A DNA stretch of 64,000 nucleotides from Cloacimonetes bacterium UBA5210 (GTDB lineage Bacteria; Cloacimonadota; Cloacimonadia; Cloacimonadales; Cloacimonadaceae), in contig DHVK01000017.1 of NCBI GenBank assembly GCA_002412625.1, forward strand, positions 9,279 to 73,278. Direction: 5' to 3'. The notes under the pieces were generated by a model. That model worked only from the letters and a program-made list of their open reading frames with translations, ran no database searches and had not been told where the DNA came from. The position numbers were made by a program, and so were the translations under genes. How positions within the stretch are numbered: the stretch's first letter is position 1; each line of letters opens with the position of its first letter. Below are positions 42,684 to 51,184 of this stretch, one piece after another.

Positions 42684-44093
42684 ATGATCGCGATTCAGGG
42701 CCTGCACGACAACCCGCCATATACCTTTGTAGAAAAGAACCTCAGCCAGGATGGCCGCTTTGGATGGATCCTGGCGATGTGGCACCCTGAAGAGAATCTG
42801 CACCTGGATGAAATGGCTGCCGAGCTGCGGCTGGCAGTGCGCAACTCCGTTGTGGGCAGCATCAGCAAAGCGGAAGTGGAAAAGTGGCTGAAAGCCTTTA
42901 TGAATGAGCTCCACTGGAAACTGCACGCCATGCTGCGCAAGAGCCAGCTTATGGAGAAGGGGCTTTCCGTATTCTTTGCCGTGGTGTATGACCACGAGCT
43001 TTTCTTTGTTCAGTTTGGCCGGATTTTCTGCGGGCTCTCGGACGGCAAGAAACTGCGCTCGATCGGAGTGGACTATCGGCATCATCAGATGCAAACCCTG
43101 GAAAAGCTGAATCTCCTGGGTTTCTCGGATCGTGATATCGCGGTGAAGGTAAACCGGGTTTTCATCGGAGAAAACCAGCGCTTCCTGGCGCTTAGCGGCA
43201 ATCTGTGCGCCAAAGTCTTTGAAACTTACAGCGATCCGGCAAGTCTGGATCACTACGTGGAGTCCTTTGCCACGTCGGCAAACCCCCTGTGGATCATCAT
43301 CGATGGTCGCTCACGCTTGATCAAACCGCGCCGCAGGAAGCTGAACCGATTGCAGATCAGCACCGGCATCATTATCCTGCTAACCCTGGTGGCGACCGCT
43401 TACATGCTGTTTGGCAACAGGTTTCTGGATCAGCTGTTGCACCGCACCAGAATCAACGTGAAGCGCAACGCCACGCTCCGCCTGGATCAGATCCCCAATA
43501 CAATCGTGGTGGATACCCAGAACCTGCTCAAGTATCTGGAGCGCATCGTAAACTTGCCGGCGCGCAACATCGAGCTGGATATATTGTGGAGCGCGACCCT
43601 GCCCTATCAGGTTACCAGTGCCCCGGTCTTTAGCATGGACACAATCTATCTCGCGGCAGATAACAACCTGATCGCCTTTGAAAAGAAAAACCGGGAGCTG
43701 ATCTGGAAGAAATCCTTTGAGCACCGCATAAACTCCTTGTTTGTAAGCGATAATATCCTGATGGTCTGCTTGGACGGGGATACTGCTTTTGGCTTCAAAG
43801 AAGACGGCTCGCAGATCTGGCAACTGGATATCAGCAGCCCGATTACAGACCTTGGCTATCTGGAGCCCAGCCGCATCGCTCCCGAAGACGACCCCCGATT
43901 GGACAAATCCATTACCATCGTGCCCTCCTCCAAGATCATCAACGTGATCGATGCTCACCGGGGGGAAACCCTGTCCACCATCACGTTCAAAGAAGATATC
44001 TTCAGCCTTTCCGCCTATGATAGCTATGCCAATTGCTTCTACGCCATCGTGGGTGACGGGATCATCAGCATCGGACTCAAGATAGCGAATTGA
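42684..44093 (+). CDS. Membrane protein with phosphatase-2C-like N-terminus and PQQ-like propeller part
   Basis: A 469-residue protein with three parts. Residues about 1-205 are cytosolic and look like a decayed PP2C fold (GWILAMWHPEE, VVYDHELFFVQFGRIFCGL, ALSGNLCAKVF), without the usual acidic metal residues. One TM helix lies about 225-243, after a basic RRRKLNR. Residues about 300-469 are an outside PQQ-like propeller fragment (ILWSATLPYQVTSAPVF, LIAFEKKNRELIWKKSF, GFKEDGSQIWQLDI, VIDAHRGETLSTITF). I read it as an inside-out membrane sensor or scaffold; this is inference. It overlaps DUF4159 by 4 bp. Confidence 0.7.
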   Translation: MIAIQGLHDNPPYTFVEKNLSQDGRFGWILAMWHPEENLHLDEMAAELRLAVRNSVVGSISKAEVEKWLKAFMNELHWKLHAMLRKSQLMEKGLSVFFAVVYDHELFFVQFGRIFCGLSDGKKLRSIGVDYRHHQMQTLEKLNLLGFSDRDIAVKVNRVFIGENQRFLALSGNLCAKVFETYSDPASLDHYVESFATSANPLWIIIDGRSRLIKPRRRKLNRLQISTGIIILLTLVATAYMLFGNRFLDQLLHRTRINVKRNATLRLDQIPNTIVVDTQNLLKYLERIVNLPARNIELDILWSATLPYQVTSAPVFSMDTIYLAADNNLIAFEKKNRELIWKKSFEHRINSLFVSDNILMVCLDGDTAFGFKEDGSQIWQLDISSPITDLGYLEPSRIAPEDDPRLDKSITIVPSSKIINVIDAHRGETLSTITFKEDIFSLSAYDSYANCFYAIVGDGIISIGLKIAN

Positions 44094-44782
44094 TGAATAT
44101 GATGAAATACTTCAGCCTCTCCACAGCCCTTGTCCTGATCCTGGCCCTGCTCCTCAGCTCGATCAACGCGGTGGTGGAAAACCCCGTCCGAACCGGCTTT
44201 GCCCGCTTGCAATATGATGGAGGCGGGGATTGGTACAATGACCCTGAAGTGCTGCCAAACCTTGCCAAATATGTCAATCAAGTGCTTGGTTCTTTCATTC
44301 CGACCGACCAAACCGTGGTGAAAGCCAGCGATAGCAGACTCTTTGATTTTCCCTTTGTGTTCCTCACCGGACACGGTAACATACGCTTTTCCGAGGCAGA
44401 AGTAAGTGCTTTAAGAACCTGGATGCTACGGGGTGGATTTCTCTATGCCGACGACGATTATGGCATGGACGAAAGCTTTCGCCGCGAGATCAAGCGCGTC
44501 TTCCCGGAGCGGGAACTGGTCGAACTTGATGCTATGCATCCGCTGTTCACCTCATATTACGATTTTTCTTCCGGCCTACCCAAGATTCATGAGCATGACG
44601 GCAAAGCTCCCCAGGCCTTCGCCTTGTTCGACGACAACGGCCGCATGATGATGCTCTATACCTACGAAACCAATATCAGCGACGGCTGGGCAGATCCTGA
44701 TACCCACGGCAACCCTCCGGAGCTGCGCGAGATTGCCCTTTCCTTCGGCTTGAATATCGTGCATTATATCATGGCGAAGTAA
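44090..44782 (+). CDS. Secreted DUF4159 protein
   Basis: A 230-residue protein with a signal peptide (about residues 1-28) and the DUF4159 core: FARLQYDGGGDWYNDPEVLPNL, FVFLTGHGNIRFSEAEVSALRTWMLRGGFLYADDDYGMDESFRREIKRVFP, and the ending REIALSFGLNIVHYIM (each shown in pieces by its normal segments). The family is related to glutamine-amidotransferase-like folds and its function is not settled. It starts within the PQQ-like gene end, and its stop is followed at once by the phosphoesterase start. Confidence 0.88.
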   Translation: MMNMMKYFSLSTALVLILALLLSSINAVVENPVRTGFARLQYDGGGDWYNDPEVLPNLAKYVNQVLGSFIPTDQTVVKASDSRLFDFPFVFLTGHGNIRFSEAEVSALRTWMLRGGFLYADDDYGMDESFRREIKRVFPERELVELDAMHPLFTSYYDFSSGLPKIHEHDGKAPQAFALFDDNGRMMMLYTYETNISDGWADPDTHGNPPELREIALSFGLNIVHYIMAK

Positions 44783-45535
44783 ATGAAAATCTGCATTATC
44801 TCTGATCTTCATTACAAATACAGCAAGGCCAATGCCGAGGATCTGGAAAACAGCGCGATTGTGCTGGACTTTTTGGATAGCATCATCGGTAAATACGATC
44901 TCTTGATTTTGGCCGGCGACATCTTTGATCTGTGGTTCGATTGGAATTTTACCATCATCAAACAGTATTTCCCTTTGTTAGTGAAGCTTTATGAGATTTC
45001 CCAGGCTTCCTGCCGCATTGTCCACATCAGTGGAAACCACGATTTCTGGTTTGGCAACTTCTTGCCGGATTACATCAATGTGGAATTGGTGGATGAAACA
45101 TTCCTTCTGGAAGCTGACGGCAAGAAAATCCTCGTCTGCCATGGCGATACACACACCGTGAATGATATGCGTTACCAGTTGTTCCGGCGGATCATCCGCT
45201 TTCCCTTCACCAAGAAGGTGTTTAGTCTCTTGCACCCGGATTTGGCGCTGGGCTTGGGCAGCAAGCTTTCCCGCAGCAGCCGTGCCCGCAAAGACCCACC
45301 CCCGATCCGCAAGAAGAAGAACCGCGGACTGCACGACTATGCGCGCGCCCAAATCCGCAGCGGTAAAGCAGACTATGTGATCATGGGGCACAGCCACTTT
45401 CCAGAGCTGATCCCGATGGAAGGCGGCAGCTATGCCAATTGCGGAGATTGGATTTCGCATCACAGCTTTGTAGAGATTGATTCCGGAGACATCCGGTTAA
45501 TAAACTATAATATCAGAAAAGGAGACACAGCATGA
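44783..45535 (+). CDS. LpxH-like calcineurin-fold metallophosphoesterase
   Basis: A 250-residue metallophosphoesterase with the five metal motifs: ISDLHYK, LAGDIFDLWFDW, SGNHDFW, CHGDT and GHSHFPEL. The FDLWFDW stretch and length match UDP-2,3-diacylglucosamine pyrophosphatase LpxH and its relatives, so a role in lipid A synthesis is likely. It would complement lpxA, lpxC and lpxD at 30565-33762. A different nucleotide-sugar substrate remains possible. Start directly follows the DUF4159 stop; overlaps the cyclophilin gene by 4 bp. Confidence 0.85.
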   Translation: MKICIISDLHYKYSKANAEDLENSAIVLDFLDSIIGKYDLLILAGDIFDLWFDWNFTIIKQYFPLLVKLYEISQASCRIVHISGNHDFWFGNFLPDYINVELVDETFLLEADGKKILVCHGDTHTVNDMRYQLFRRIIRFPFTKKVFSLLHPDLALGLGSKLSRSSRARKDPPPIRKKKNRGLHDYARAQIRSGKADYVIMGHSHFPELIPMEGGSYANCGDWISHHSFVEIDSGDIRLINYNIRKGDTA

Positions 45536-46389
45536 AAATCAAGAAGAACTATCTTCCGCTGATCCTGATCCCTGCTATTCTGGTCTTGGGGCTTACCATG
45601 CTCTATACCCAGAATCGGACCCAAATCACACCTGCCAAGGAGGCACCAGTGAAAGAAACTGTTCAGAACACAGTTAAAACAGTAATAACAACATCTTATG
45701 GCGAGATAGAATTGGAGCTTTGGCCCGATCTGGCTCCCAAAACCGTGGAAAACTTCGTCAAGCTCAGCTCCGAAGGCTTTTACAATGGCACCTACTTCCA
45801 CCGTGTAATCCCGGATTTCATGATCCAGGGCGGCGATCCCAATACCAAAGACGACAACCGCATGAACGATGGCCAGGGCGGCCCCGGCTATATGTTTGAA
45901 GACGAAGCCTATGGCCCCGGTGAAGAAATCACCGGAAAAATCACTACCGACGAACAAGCAGAAGCCATCTGGAGCGAACTGATCGTACCCCATATGCAGA
46001 ACAACCGCACTCCGAACGCGGATATCGCAGCTGTGGTGAAAGAATGCCAGGCAGCACAGGGCTTTGAACCGCTCAAAAAGAATACTGCCGAATTTTACAA
46101 GAATCTTGTAAACTTCGAAGGCAAGCTGACCTCCAAAGTGCTGAGAGCTGAAGTGCTCTATGGCACCATCGCCATGGCAAACAGTGGTCCCAATACCAAT
46201 GGCAGCCAATTCTTTATCGTTACCAAAAAAGATGGCACTCCTTGGTTGAACGGAAAACACACCGTATTTGGCAAAGTTACTCGTGGCATGAACATCGTTC
46301 ATACGATCGAAGCCCTGCCCCGCGATTCCCGCGATAACCCTCTGGCAGAAAACCAGGCCTTCATCAACGGAGTATCCTTCCCCAAATAG
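45532..46389 (+). CDS. Cyclophilin-type peptidyl-prolyl isomerase, membrane-anchored
   Basis: A 285-residue periplasm-facing protein with one N-terminal TM anchor (about residues 8-25) and a cyclophilin domain. Its motifs are YFHRVIPDFMIQGGDP (catalytic Arg), GTIAMANSGPNTNGSQFFIVT and WLNGKHTVFGKV. Between GGDP and GTIAMA there is an inserted helical stretch of roughly 70 residues (about 130-205, with TTDEQAEAIWSELIVPHM) that compact cyclophilins lack. GGAGA precedes the ATG. The stop TAG is fused to the start of the repeat at 46389. Confidence 0.92.
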   Translation: MKIKKNYLPLILIPAILVLGLTMLYTQNRTQITPAKEAPVKETVQNTVKTVITTSYGEIELELWPDLAPKTVENFVKLSSEGFYNGTYFHRVIPDFMIQGGDPNTKDDNRMNDGQGGPGYMFEDEAYGPGEEITGKITTDEQAEAIWSELIVPHMQNNRTPNADIAAVVKECQAAQGFEPLKKNTAEFYKNLVNFEGKLTSKVLRAEVLYGTIAMANSGPNTNGSQFFIVTKKDGTPWLNGKHTVFGKVTRGMNIVHTIEALPRDSRDNPLAENQAFINGVSFPK

Positions 46390-46436
46390 TAGAAACGGCT
46401 TCCAGCCGTTTGTAAGCGACACGATGTCGCTTCTAC
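46389..46436. repeat. GTAG-hairpin-hairpin-CTAC repeat, copy 2
   Basis: GTAG, hairpin AAACGGCT-TCC-AGCCGTTT (46393-46411), GT, hairpin AAGCGACA-CGA-TGTCGCTT (46414-46432), CTAC (46433-46436). All stems are perfect, 8 bp each, closed by GTAG/CTAC. Its first G is the last base of the cyclophilin stop codon. Copy 3 at 47570 is the same length. Confidence 0.85.
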
Positions 46437-46455
46437 GAATAAAGGACAAAGCAAC

Positions 46456-46899
46456 ATGGCAAAAACCAACGAATCCGCCCTGCAACAAGAACTGCTGGCA
46501 TGGATCCGGCAAAACCAATATGTGTATCTTGCCACCAGCGACAAAAACCAGGCACGAGTGCGCCCGGTGGTGCTTTTCTTGCATGAAGAACGCTATTTCT
46601 TTGCCACATTCTCAGGAGATTCCAAGGTTGCTCAGATCCAAAGTAATAAAAATGTGGAGATCTGCATTCCCCTGACCGAGGATGGTCAAACCGGATACAT
46701 TCGCCTCAGAGGATTTGCCTCCATCGTAAATAATGCAGCGCTCAAGGCCGATGCCTCTGAGCGCTGCTTTTTCTTCGACCAATATTTCAGCGGCTACGAT
46801 GATCCGGATTATACCCTCATTGAATTCGATCCGGATTATGCCGAATACCTCCGGCCCGGCGAAACATTCAGCCAGGGCTGCAACCTGAAACGCTACTGA
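46456..46899 (+). CDS. Pyridoxamine 5'-phosphate oxidase-like FMN-binding protein
   Basis: A 147-residue split-barrel flavoprotein-like protein: YVYLATSDKNQARVRPVVLF, RYFFATFSGDSKVAQIQSNKNVEICI, GYIRLRGFASIV. These match the family of small PNPOx-like FMN or F420 proteins. It lacks the C-terminal part of true PdxH, so a role in B6 synthesis is unlikely. It probably acts in redox reactions or heme-like ligand binding. AAAGGA lies upstream. It lies after the palindromic repeat and 10 bp before a 63-residue gene. Confidence 0.85.
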   Translation: MAKTNESALQQELLAWIRQNQYVYLATSDKNQARVRPVVLFLHEERYFFATFSGDSKVAQIQSNKNVEICIPLTEDGQTGYIRLRGFASIVNNAALKADASERCFFFDQYFSGYDDPDYTLIEFDPDYAEYLRPGETFSQGCNLKRY

Positions 46900-46909
46900 G
46901 GCTCCATTT

Positions 46910-47101
46910 ATGCAGAATATCTTTGAATACAAAGACGAGCATCTGGGCAAGAACTACATCGTAATCTCCAAGATTCGCGAACTCACCAAAGCCCTTGGGG
47001 AAATCGTGATCACCTTTGATAACGGAGATAAACGCGTCATCAGCGTGGATAACCCGGATGAGACTCTGGCGTTGCTGCTAAAAGCCCTCCGCGAGAGCTA
47101 A
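46910..47101 (+). CDS. Small protein of unknown function
   Basis: A 63-residue protein (MQNIFEYKDEHLGKNYIVIS...) with predicted beta strands (GEIVITFDNGDKRVISVDN) and a C-terminal helix (ETLALLLKALRES). GAGG lies about 8 nt before the ATG. It follows the FMN protein gene by 10 bp, so it is probably co-transcribed. No family recognised. Confidence 0.7.
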   Translation: MQNIFEYKDEHLGKNYIVISKIRELTKALGEIVITFDNGDKRVISVDNPDETLALLLKALRES

Positions 47102-47114
47102 AAAAACTCCCCAT

Positions 47115-47162
47115 CTGGCCACCTCACCATCTCCCTACCTGGCTATCTCACCATCTCCCCAC
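47115..47162. repeat. 24-bp tandem repeat, two copies
   Basis: Two 24-bp units in a pyrimidine-rich stretch (CTGG...CACCATCTCCC..AC) plus a partial third unit ending CACGCCATCTCCC. Lies between converging genes (small protein and ppnP). Confidence 0.65.
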
Positions 47163-47184
47163 CACGCCATCTCCCCCCAAGCCC

Positions 47185-47466
47185 CTACTCGTAGCGGCAA
47201 AGGTATGCGGTTTGTTCTTCCACTTTAAGCTGAAATTTCTCATTCGCGGGAACAATAAAGGTCTCGTTTTGGCAATATTTCTTCCACTCGGTAGCGCCAG
47301 GTAGCTTCACGATCAAGCAACCGGATACCACGGTCATATATTCCACGGTGCTGGTACCGAATTCATATTCGCCAATATCCATCACGCCGACGGTGGATTT
47401 GCCCAGAGTATTGGCAAGAGCGATTGATTTTACTTTGCCATCGAAGTATTCGTTTGTGTTCAGCAT
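47185..47466 (-). CDS. ppnP: Pyrimidine/purine nucleoside phosphorylase PpnP (YaiE, DUF1255)
   Basis: A 93-residue cupin that breaks nucleosides with phosphate. It shows NEYFDGKVKSIALAN, STVGVMDIGEYEFGTSTVEYMTVVSG, and the ending FQLKVEEQTAYLCRY, typical of PpnP. AGGAGAAAGAC precedes the ATG. Single gene on minus. Together with cdd (35222) it fits nucleoside salvage. Confidence 0.93.
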   Translation of the reverse strand: MLNTNEYFDGKVKSIALANTLGKSTVGVMDIGEYEFGTSTVEYMTVVSGCLIVKLPGATEWKKYCQNETFIVPANEKFQLKVEEQTAYLCRYE

Positions 47467-47569
47467 GTCTTTCTCCTTAGACTATTTCTTATAGAACCAG
47501 CTTCCCGATCACTTGTTTTTTGGTCAAGAGGAATCCTGCTCCGTGTTAGCAGAAGGTAAAAACGGCAGA

Positions 47570-47617
47570 GTGGAGACGGCTTCCAGCCGTTTGCAAGCGC
47601 CAGGATGTCACTTCTAC
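47570..47617. repeat. GTAG-hairpin-hairpin-CTAC repeat, copy 3 (partly decayed)
   Basis: GTGG, AGACGGCT-TCC-AGCCGTTT, GC, AAGCGCCA-GGA-TGTCACTT, CTAC. It has the same 48-bp length and layout as copy 2. The first stem keeps pairing through G-U, and the second has two mismatches. Confidence 0.8.
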
Positions 47618-47656
47618 TATGCTCCAAAGTATCCGCCGCTCTTTCCCGGATGGATG

Positions 47657-47741
47657 AAGCTGGTTCTATCCGGATATCAAGCCCTTATTGTGCTGTGCTC
47701 ATACGATGATAACGGGATGATATCAGCTTGAAATGAGCTTA
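47657..47741. repeat. Dispersed hairpin repeat, family 2, copy E
   Basis: GGATATCAAGCCC near the left, TGCTGTGCTCATACGATGAT in the middle, and GATATCAGCTTGAAATGAGC at the right. The two ends (GATATCAAGC / GCTTGA..ATC) are inverted. It lies directly before the open frame at 47733; the true start of that gene is 47943. Confidence 0.65.
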
Positions 47742-47942
47742 GAAAAGCTGGAGACCGAATGGGAATCTAAAACAAACAAGAACCTTGACAATATCTTTGA
47801 TCTTGCAACGATGTCCATAAAGGTCTTTGATGCTCGGCAGAAGTTCATGAAGACATGCCCTTTGGTAGCTGAGCTTACTTCATCGTTTACAGATAGACTA
47901 GAGTGTGTCTCTCTGGATAAAGAAACTAATTGGGAGGAAACC

Positions 47943-49415
47943 GTGAACACATCATTTCGAGTGTTACTTACCATGCTTACCCTGGCCATCTGCAGCACAG
48001 TGTTTGCCCAAAGCGGATATGTCTATTCTGAATATTTTGAAGATTGCGCGATATCATCAAGGTCCATCTTTGTATGCTCCGATAACTGCGTGGTTGTTCT
48101 GGGAAACTTAGATTACAATTACGGGCCACATACACAGTATCTAAGCATTACCAAACTTGATCCTTCCGGTAATCTACTCTGGCGACATTTGATGGGAGGA
48201 GATACTATTTTTCTCACAATTGCTGGAGTTGATATTGATGAAAACGATGCCGTTACCTTTATTACTGCTGCCATAACGGCTCTCCTTGGAGACTGGTATA
48301 TCAATCTTTGGTCGATTGATAGTAGTGGAAATTTTACACTAATCTCTGAAGAGTATAGCATACCCAATCCTAAACGAGCGCATTTCAATAAAGCTCTACG
48401 AGCGCCCAATAATGAGATAGTTGCGGTGGGCAAAACCTTGCGCTATATTGATGAGTCAATGGCTTGCTTCTACCGCTTTTCAGCTACGGGTGATACACTT
48501 GCCACTGCTTATTACCCATTGGATGCCAGCAGCCCCTACCAGGAACGGGGAGCGGAAGCCTATGATCTGGCACTCATGGACAATGGCAATGTACTCATTA
48601 CCTGTCAATTGAGCATTGGTACAGCCTCAATTCTGGAGGTTGATCCTATGGGCAACATCGTCAACCGCATTGATATACCTGGATTATTCTGGGCGTATCG
48701 CACAGGTTTAACCATAGCTCTCAACCCTGAAGATGACAGCTATCTTATAGTCGGCTCTTTCGAAGCATTCCCCGATACACATATTATGGCTTATCGCTTA
48801 CAAATCAATGAGCTAACATACATGTTTGATGTAGACCACACAGTTGTAAAATGGGTGCATTCCACTTTGGTACATGAAGATGGGATATTTATATGTGGCT
48901 TATCGTCGGCTTGGGATGCAACTCTTGCCAACCTCACAGGAGGTGGAGAATTGAACTGGACATGGCAACAGGAGGGGGAAAACCTTAGCAATTACCATTC
49001 TGCAGGTATCGGCATGGCATCCACAGCTCTGCTTGCCATGGACAGCGAAGGTTGCGTGTACTGGGCTTGGGGTAATGGAAGAACCCAGCTAATCACCAAG
49101 CTCCTGCCCAATGGTCAGGTGCCGGTGGCTGACGAAGTTCAAAGCCCGATGATAAACGAAATCTCGGCTTATCCGAACCCCATGAAAGATGAAATAAGGA
49201 TCAAGATCAAACAGGAGAACTCATTACCTATCCAAGGTAACAGCATCGATATCTTCAATATCAAGGGTCAGTTAATCCGTTCTCTGGAGCTGACCAAAGG
49301 TGAAACTGTCTGGGACGGCAAAGACAGCGAAGGGAAGCCAAGCCCCAAAGGTATCTATCTCCTTCGCGGTAGTGGCGCGTCCAGGCAGCTAAGAAAAATT
49401 GTAAAGAACAGATAG
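47943..49415 (+). CDS. Secreted protein with T9SS/FlgD-like C-terminal sorting tail
   Basis: From a GTG at 47943 (GGGAGG about 8 nt upstream) the protein has 490 residues. A signal peptide ends STVFA. A beta-rich middle part has repeated strands like a propeller (GNLDYNYGPHTQYLSITKLDPSGNLLW in pieces). The C-terminal tail is ISAYPNPMKDEIRIKI, IDIFNIKGQLIRSLELTKG, VWDGKDSEGKPSPKGIYLLR, typical of the Bacteroidetes-like sorting domain. The frame stays open to 47733, but those 70 residues carry no leader and are probably not translated. Function unknown. Confidence 0.8.
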   Translation: MNTSFRVLLTMLTLAICSTVFAQSGYVYSEYFEDCAISSRSIFVCSDNCVVVLGNLDYNYGPHTQYLSITKLDPSGNLLWRHLMGGDTIFLTIAGVDIDENDAVTFITAAITALLGDWYINLWSIDSSGNFTLISEEYSIPNPKRAHFNKALRAPNNEIVAVGKTLRYIDESMACFYRFSATGDTLATAYYPLDASSPYQERGAEAYDLALMDNGNVLITCQLSIGTASILEVDPMGNIVNRIDIPGLFWAYRTGLTIALNPEDDSYLIVGSFEAFPDTHIMAYRLQINELTYMFDVDHTVVKWVHSTLVHEDGIFICGLSSAWDATLANLTGGGELNWTWQQEGENLSNYHSAGIGMASTALLAMDSEGCVYWAWGNGRTQLITKLLPNGQVPVADEVQSPMINEISAYPNPMKDEIRIKIKQENSLPIQGNSIDIFNIKGQLIRSLELTKGETVWDGKDSEGKPSPKGIYLLRGSGASRQLRKIVKNR

Positions 49416-49435
49416 CCTTTTCATGTGATAAAGAA

Positions 49436-49459
49436 CGAGGCACCCCGGGGGGTACCTCG
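49436..49459. terminator. Bidirectional hairpin between converging secreted-protein genes
   Basis: CGAGG-C-ACCCC pairs with GGGGT-A-CCTCG around GG. Lies between the stops at 49415 (plus) and 49506 (minus). The minus side is followed by TTCTTTAT. Confidence 0.65.
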
Positions 49460-49505
49460 TAATGTGCGATAACAGTTTACGAATTAGAGGGTTTTCAGAG
49501 TATCG

Positions 49506-51173
49506 TTACTCTGCCGTGATTTTGAAAAATGCTTTGCTTTCGGTGGGACTCAAGCTCAGGCTGGTCCCGCTAATACTTTTGAATAGGTTGTAATCCATTG
49601 TCGGATCATCAGTTTTGTAGATGTTATATTTTCGGGCGTATGGAACCGCAGTCCAGTTCAGAAGGGGGATCCCGTTCATATTCAAGGAGATTTCAGCTTC
49701 CGGAGCGGCATACACGTGATTAGCATCACCGATCCAGAAATTATTCACCATGAGGTCGTTATCATCGTTACTGATCAGCGACCCGGCAAAGATCGCCACG
49801 CGGATGCGCCCGGTATGTCCGCTAAGAGGGATAGTGATGGTCTCTCCGGTCATCGGGATATCGTGTAATACATATTCGGAGCCATTGTTATTATACTCTC
49901 GCACCACATTTGCCACAGTCCAGCCAAATCCATCCCCGATCAGGATCGCGAGTTGGTCGTCCGTATTGCTGTAGTTTGGCGGGGTGCCTTCGGGAGTCTG
50001 GTTATAGCGCAGAACCGCGGCATCGATCTTCAGCACATAGTTGTCCGAAGGAACGTTGAACAGAGGGGAGACCAAGTAGCCGCTCATATTGCCCCAGATG
50101 TTGATTCTGGCGGCTTTATCTGCCCCGGGGTAGTTTAGCCAATCGTCTTGTGCCCATTGGCTGCCATTCAGGTTTCCAAAGGTTATGGGATCACTCAGGA
50201 CTCCGGAATAGTGAGTCCAGCCGGTGGGCGGGAATGTGCCATCGAAGGTCTCCAGATGAGGGTAATCCGTGATCGAGGGGTCGTCCATAGTGGTGAAGCT
50301 CCAGATGGGAGTATTGAAGGCGGGAGCGATATCGTTGATGGGAATTACTCTCCAATAATATGTAGTGGCATAGTCCAGCCGTTGCGCGGGAGTATAGCGG
50401 GTTTCGGCCATATTCAGCCCGTTAACCAGGTTTGAGGGGGGATTGTCCGTGCCCAACCACAGATTGTAGCTGTTTGGCATGCCGCCGTTGTGTTCCCAAC
50501 GCAGGATGGTATCGATCGGCACTTCAAGGGCAGCGTCGAGGGGGCTGAGCGCTGAGGCTGGAGGTGGCGGTTCGGTGGGAGAACTCATCAGCCAGATGTT
50601 GGGGCGGTGGTTTCTGCTACGGGTTCCGCTTGTAGTAGAGAAACTTGTTCCGGTTTTGTAAACCGCGCTATAGTTATCGGTAGCGGTAAACCGGAAGTTT
50701 GGGGGACCTCCGATTCTCGATCCATCCCGGTTTTCCCACAGAATTTCCAGATTCCAGCCGGGGCTTGGATTCCAGGTGTATGGAGTATCCAGGGTGATTT
50801 CCAGCCAACCGGGACCATTAAAAGCGATGCTTCCCGAAAAAACCAAGCTGTGATACAAGGGATTTTGATAGCTTGCGGAAGAATACTGACTGTCATAGAA
50901 GTATCCCATATATATCTGTTGGTTGTCCATGACATAATCAGTTTGGCTGTTTCCAACGTAGAAAGCGATTCTTTCGATGGTTTGTTGCTCAGTATAACCC
51001 GCGGCTTGCAATTCAGCATTGTCATAGAAGAATTTGCTCCAGCCAAAGTTGGCATAGCCATAAACAGGTACTTGGTTTTGGGTTCCGGTTCCGGCGCCGA
51101 TGATGAAATCTCCGGCGAAAAGTGAGGATAGGCTTAGCACTAAGCCCAGGATGATGATAATTGTCTTCTGCAT
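49506..51173 (-). CDS. Secreted beta-sandwich/fibronectin-like protein
   Basis: A 555-residue protein with a signal peptide (about residues 1-20). The N-terminal beta-sandwich part contains SGSIAFNGPGWLEITLDTPYTWNPS in pieces. A Pro-rich link (PTEPPPPAS) leads into a fibronectin-like domain (PIDTILRWEHNGG ... YYWRVIPIND). A carbohydrate-binding-like domain follows (HLETFDGTFPPTGWTHY). It ends without the YPNP sorting tail that its upstream neighbour has, finishing in KAFFKITAE. It lies 11 bp after the 1086-residue gene and is probably in one operon with it. Substrate or partner unknown. Confidence 0.75.
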   Translation of the reverse strand: MQKTIIIILGLVLSLSSLFAGDFIIGAGTGTQNQVPVYGYANFGWSKFFYDNAELQAAGYTEQQTIERIAFYVGNSQTDYVMDNQQIYMGYFYDSQYSSASYQNPLYHSLVFSGSIAFNGPGWLEITLDTPYTWNPSPGWNLEILWENRDGSRIGGPPNFRFTATDNYSAVYKTGTSFSTTSGTRSRNHRPNIWLMSSPTEPPPPASALSPLDAALEVPIDTILRWEHNGGMPNSYNLWLGTDNPPSNLVNGLNMAETRYTPAQRLDYATTYYWRVIPINDIAPAFNTPIWSFTTMDDPSITDYPHLETFDGTFPPTGWTHYSGVLSDPITFGNLNGSQWAQDDWLNYPGADKAARINIWGNMSGYLVSPLFNVPSDNYVLKIDAAVLRYNQTPEGTPPNYSNTDDQLAILIGDGFGWTVANVVREYNNNGSEYVLHDIPMTGETITIPLSGHTGRIRVAIFAGSLISNDDNDLMVNNFWIGDANHVYAAPEAEISLNMNGIPLLNWTAVPYARKYNIYKTDDPTMDYNLFKSISGTSLSLSPTESKAFFKITAE

Positions 51174-51184
51174 GTTTTTCCCCT

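Noticed and set aside
47733..47942. N-terminal extension of the secreted protein at 47943
   Set aside because: The extension has no leader and begins inside repeat copy E; the GTG at 47943 has GGGAGG upstream and begins a proper signal peptide.
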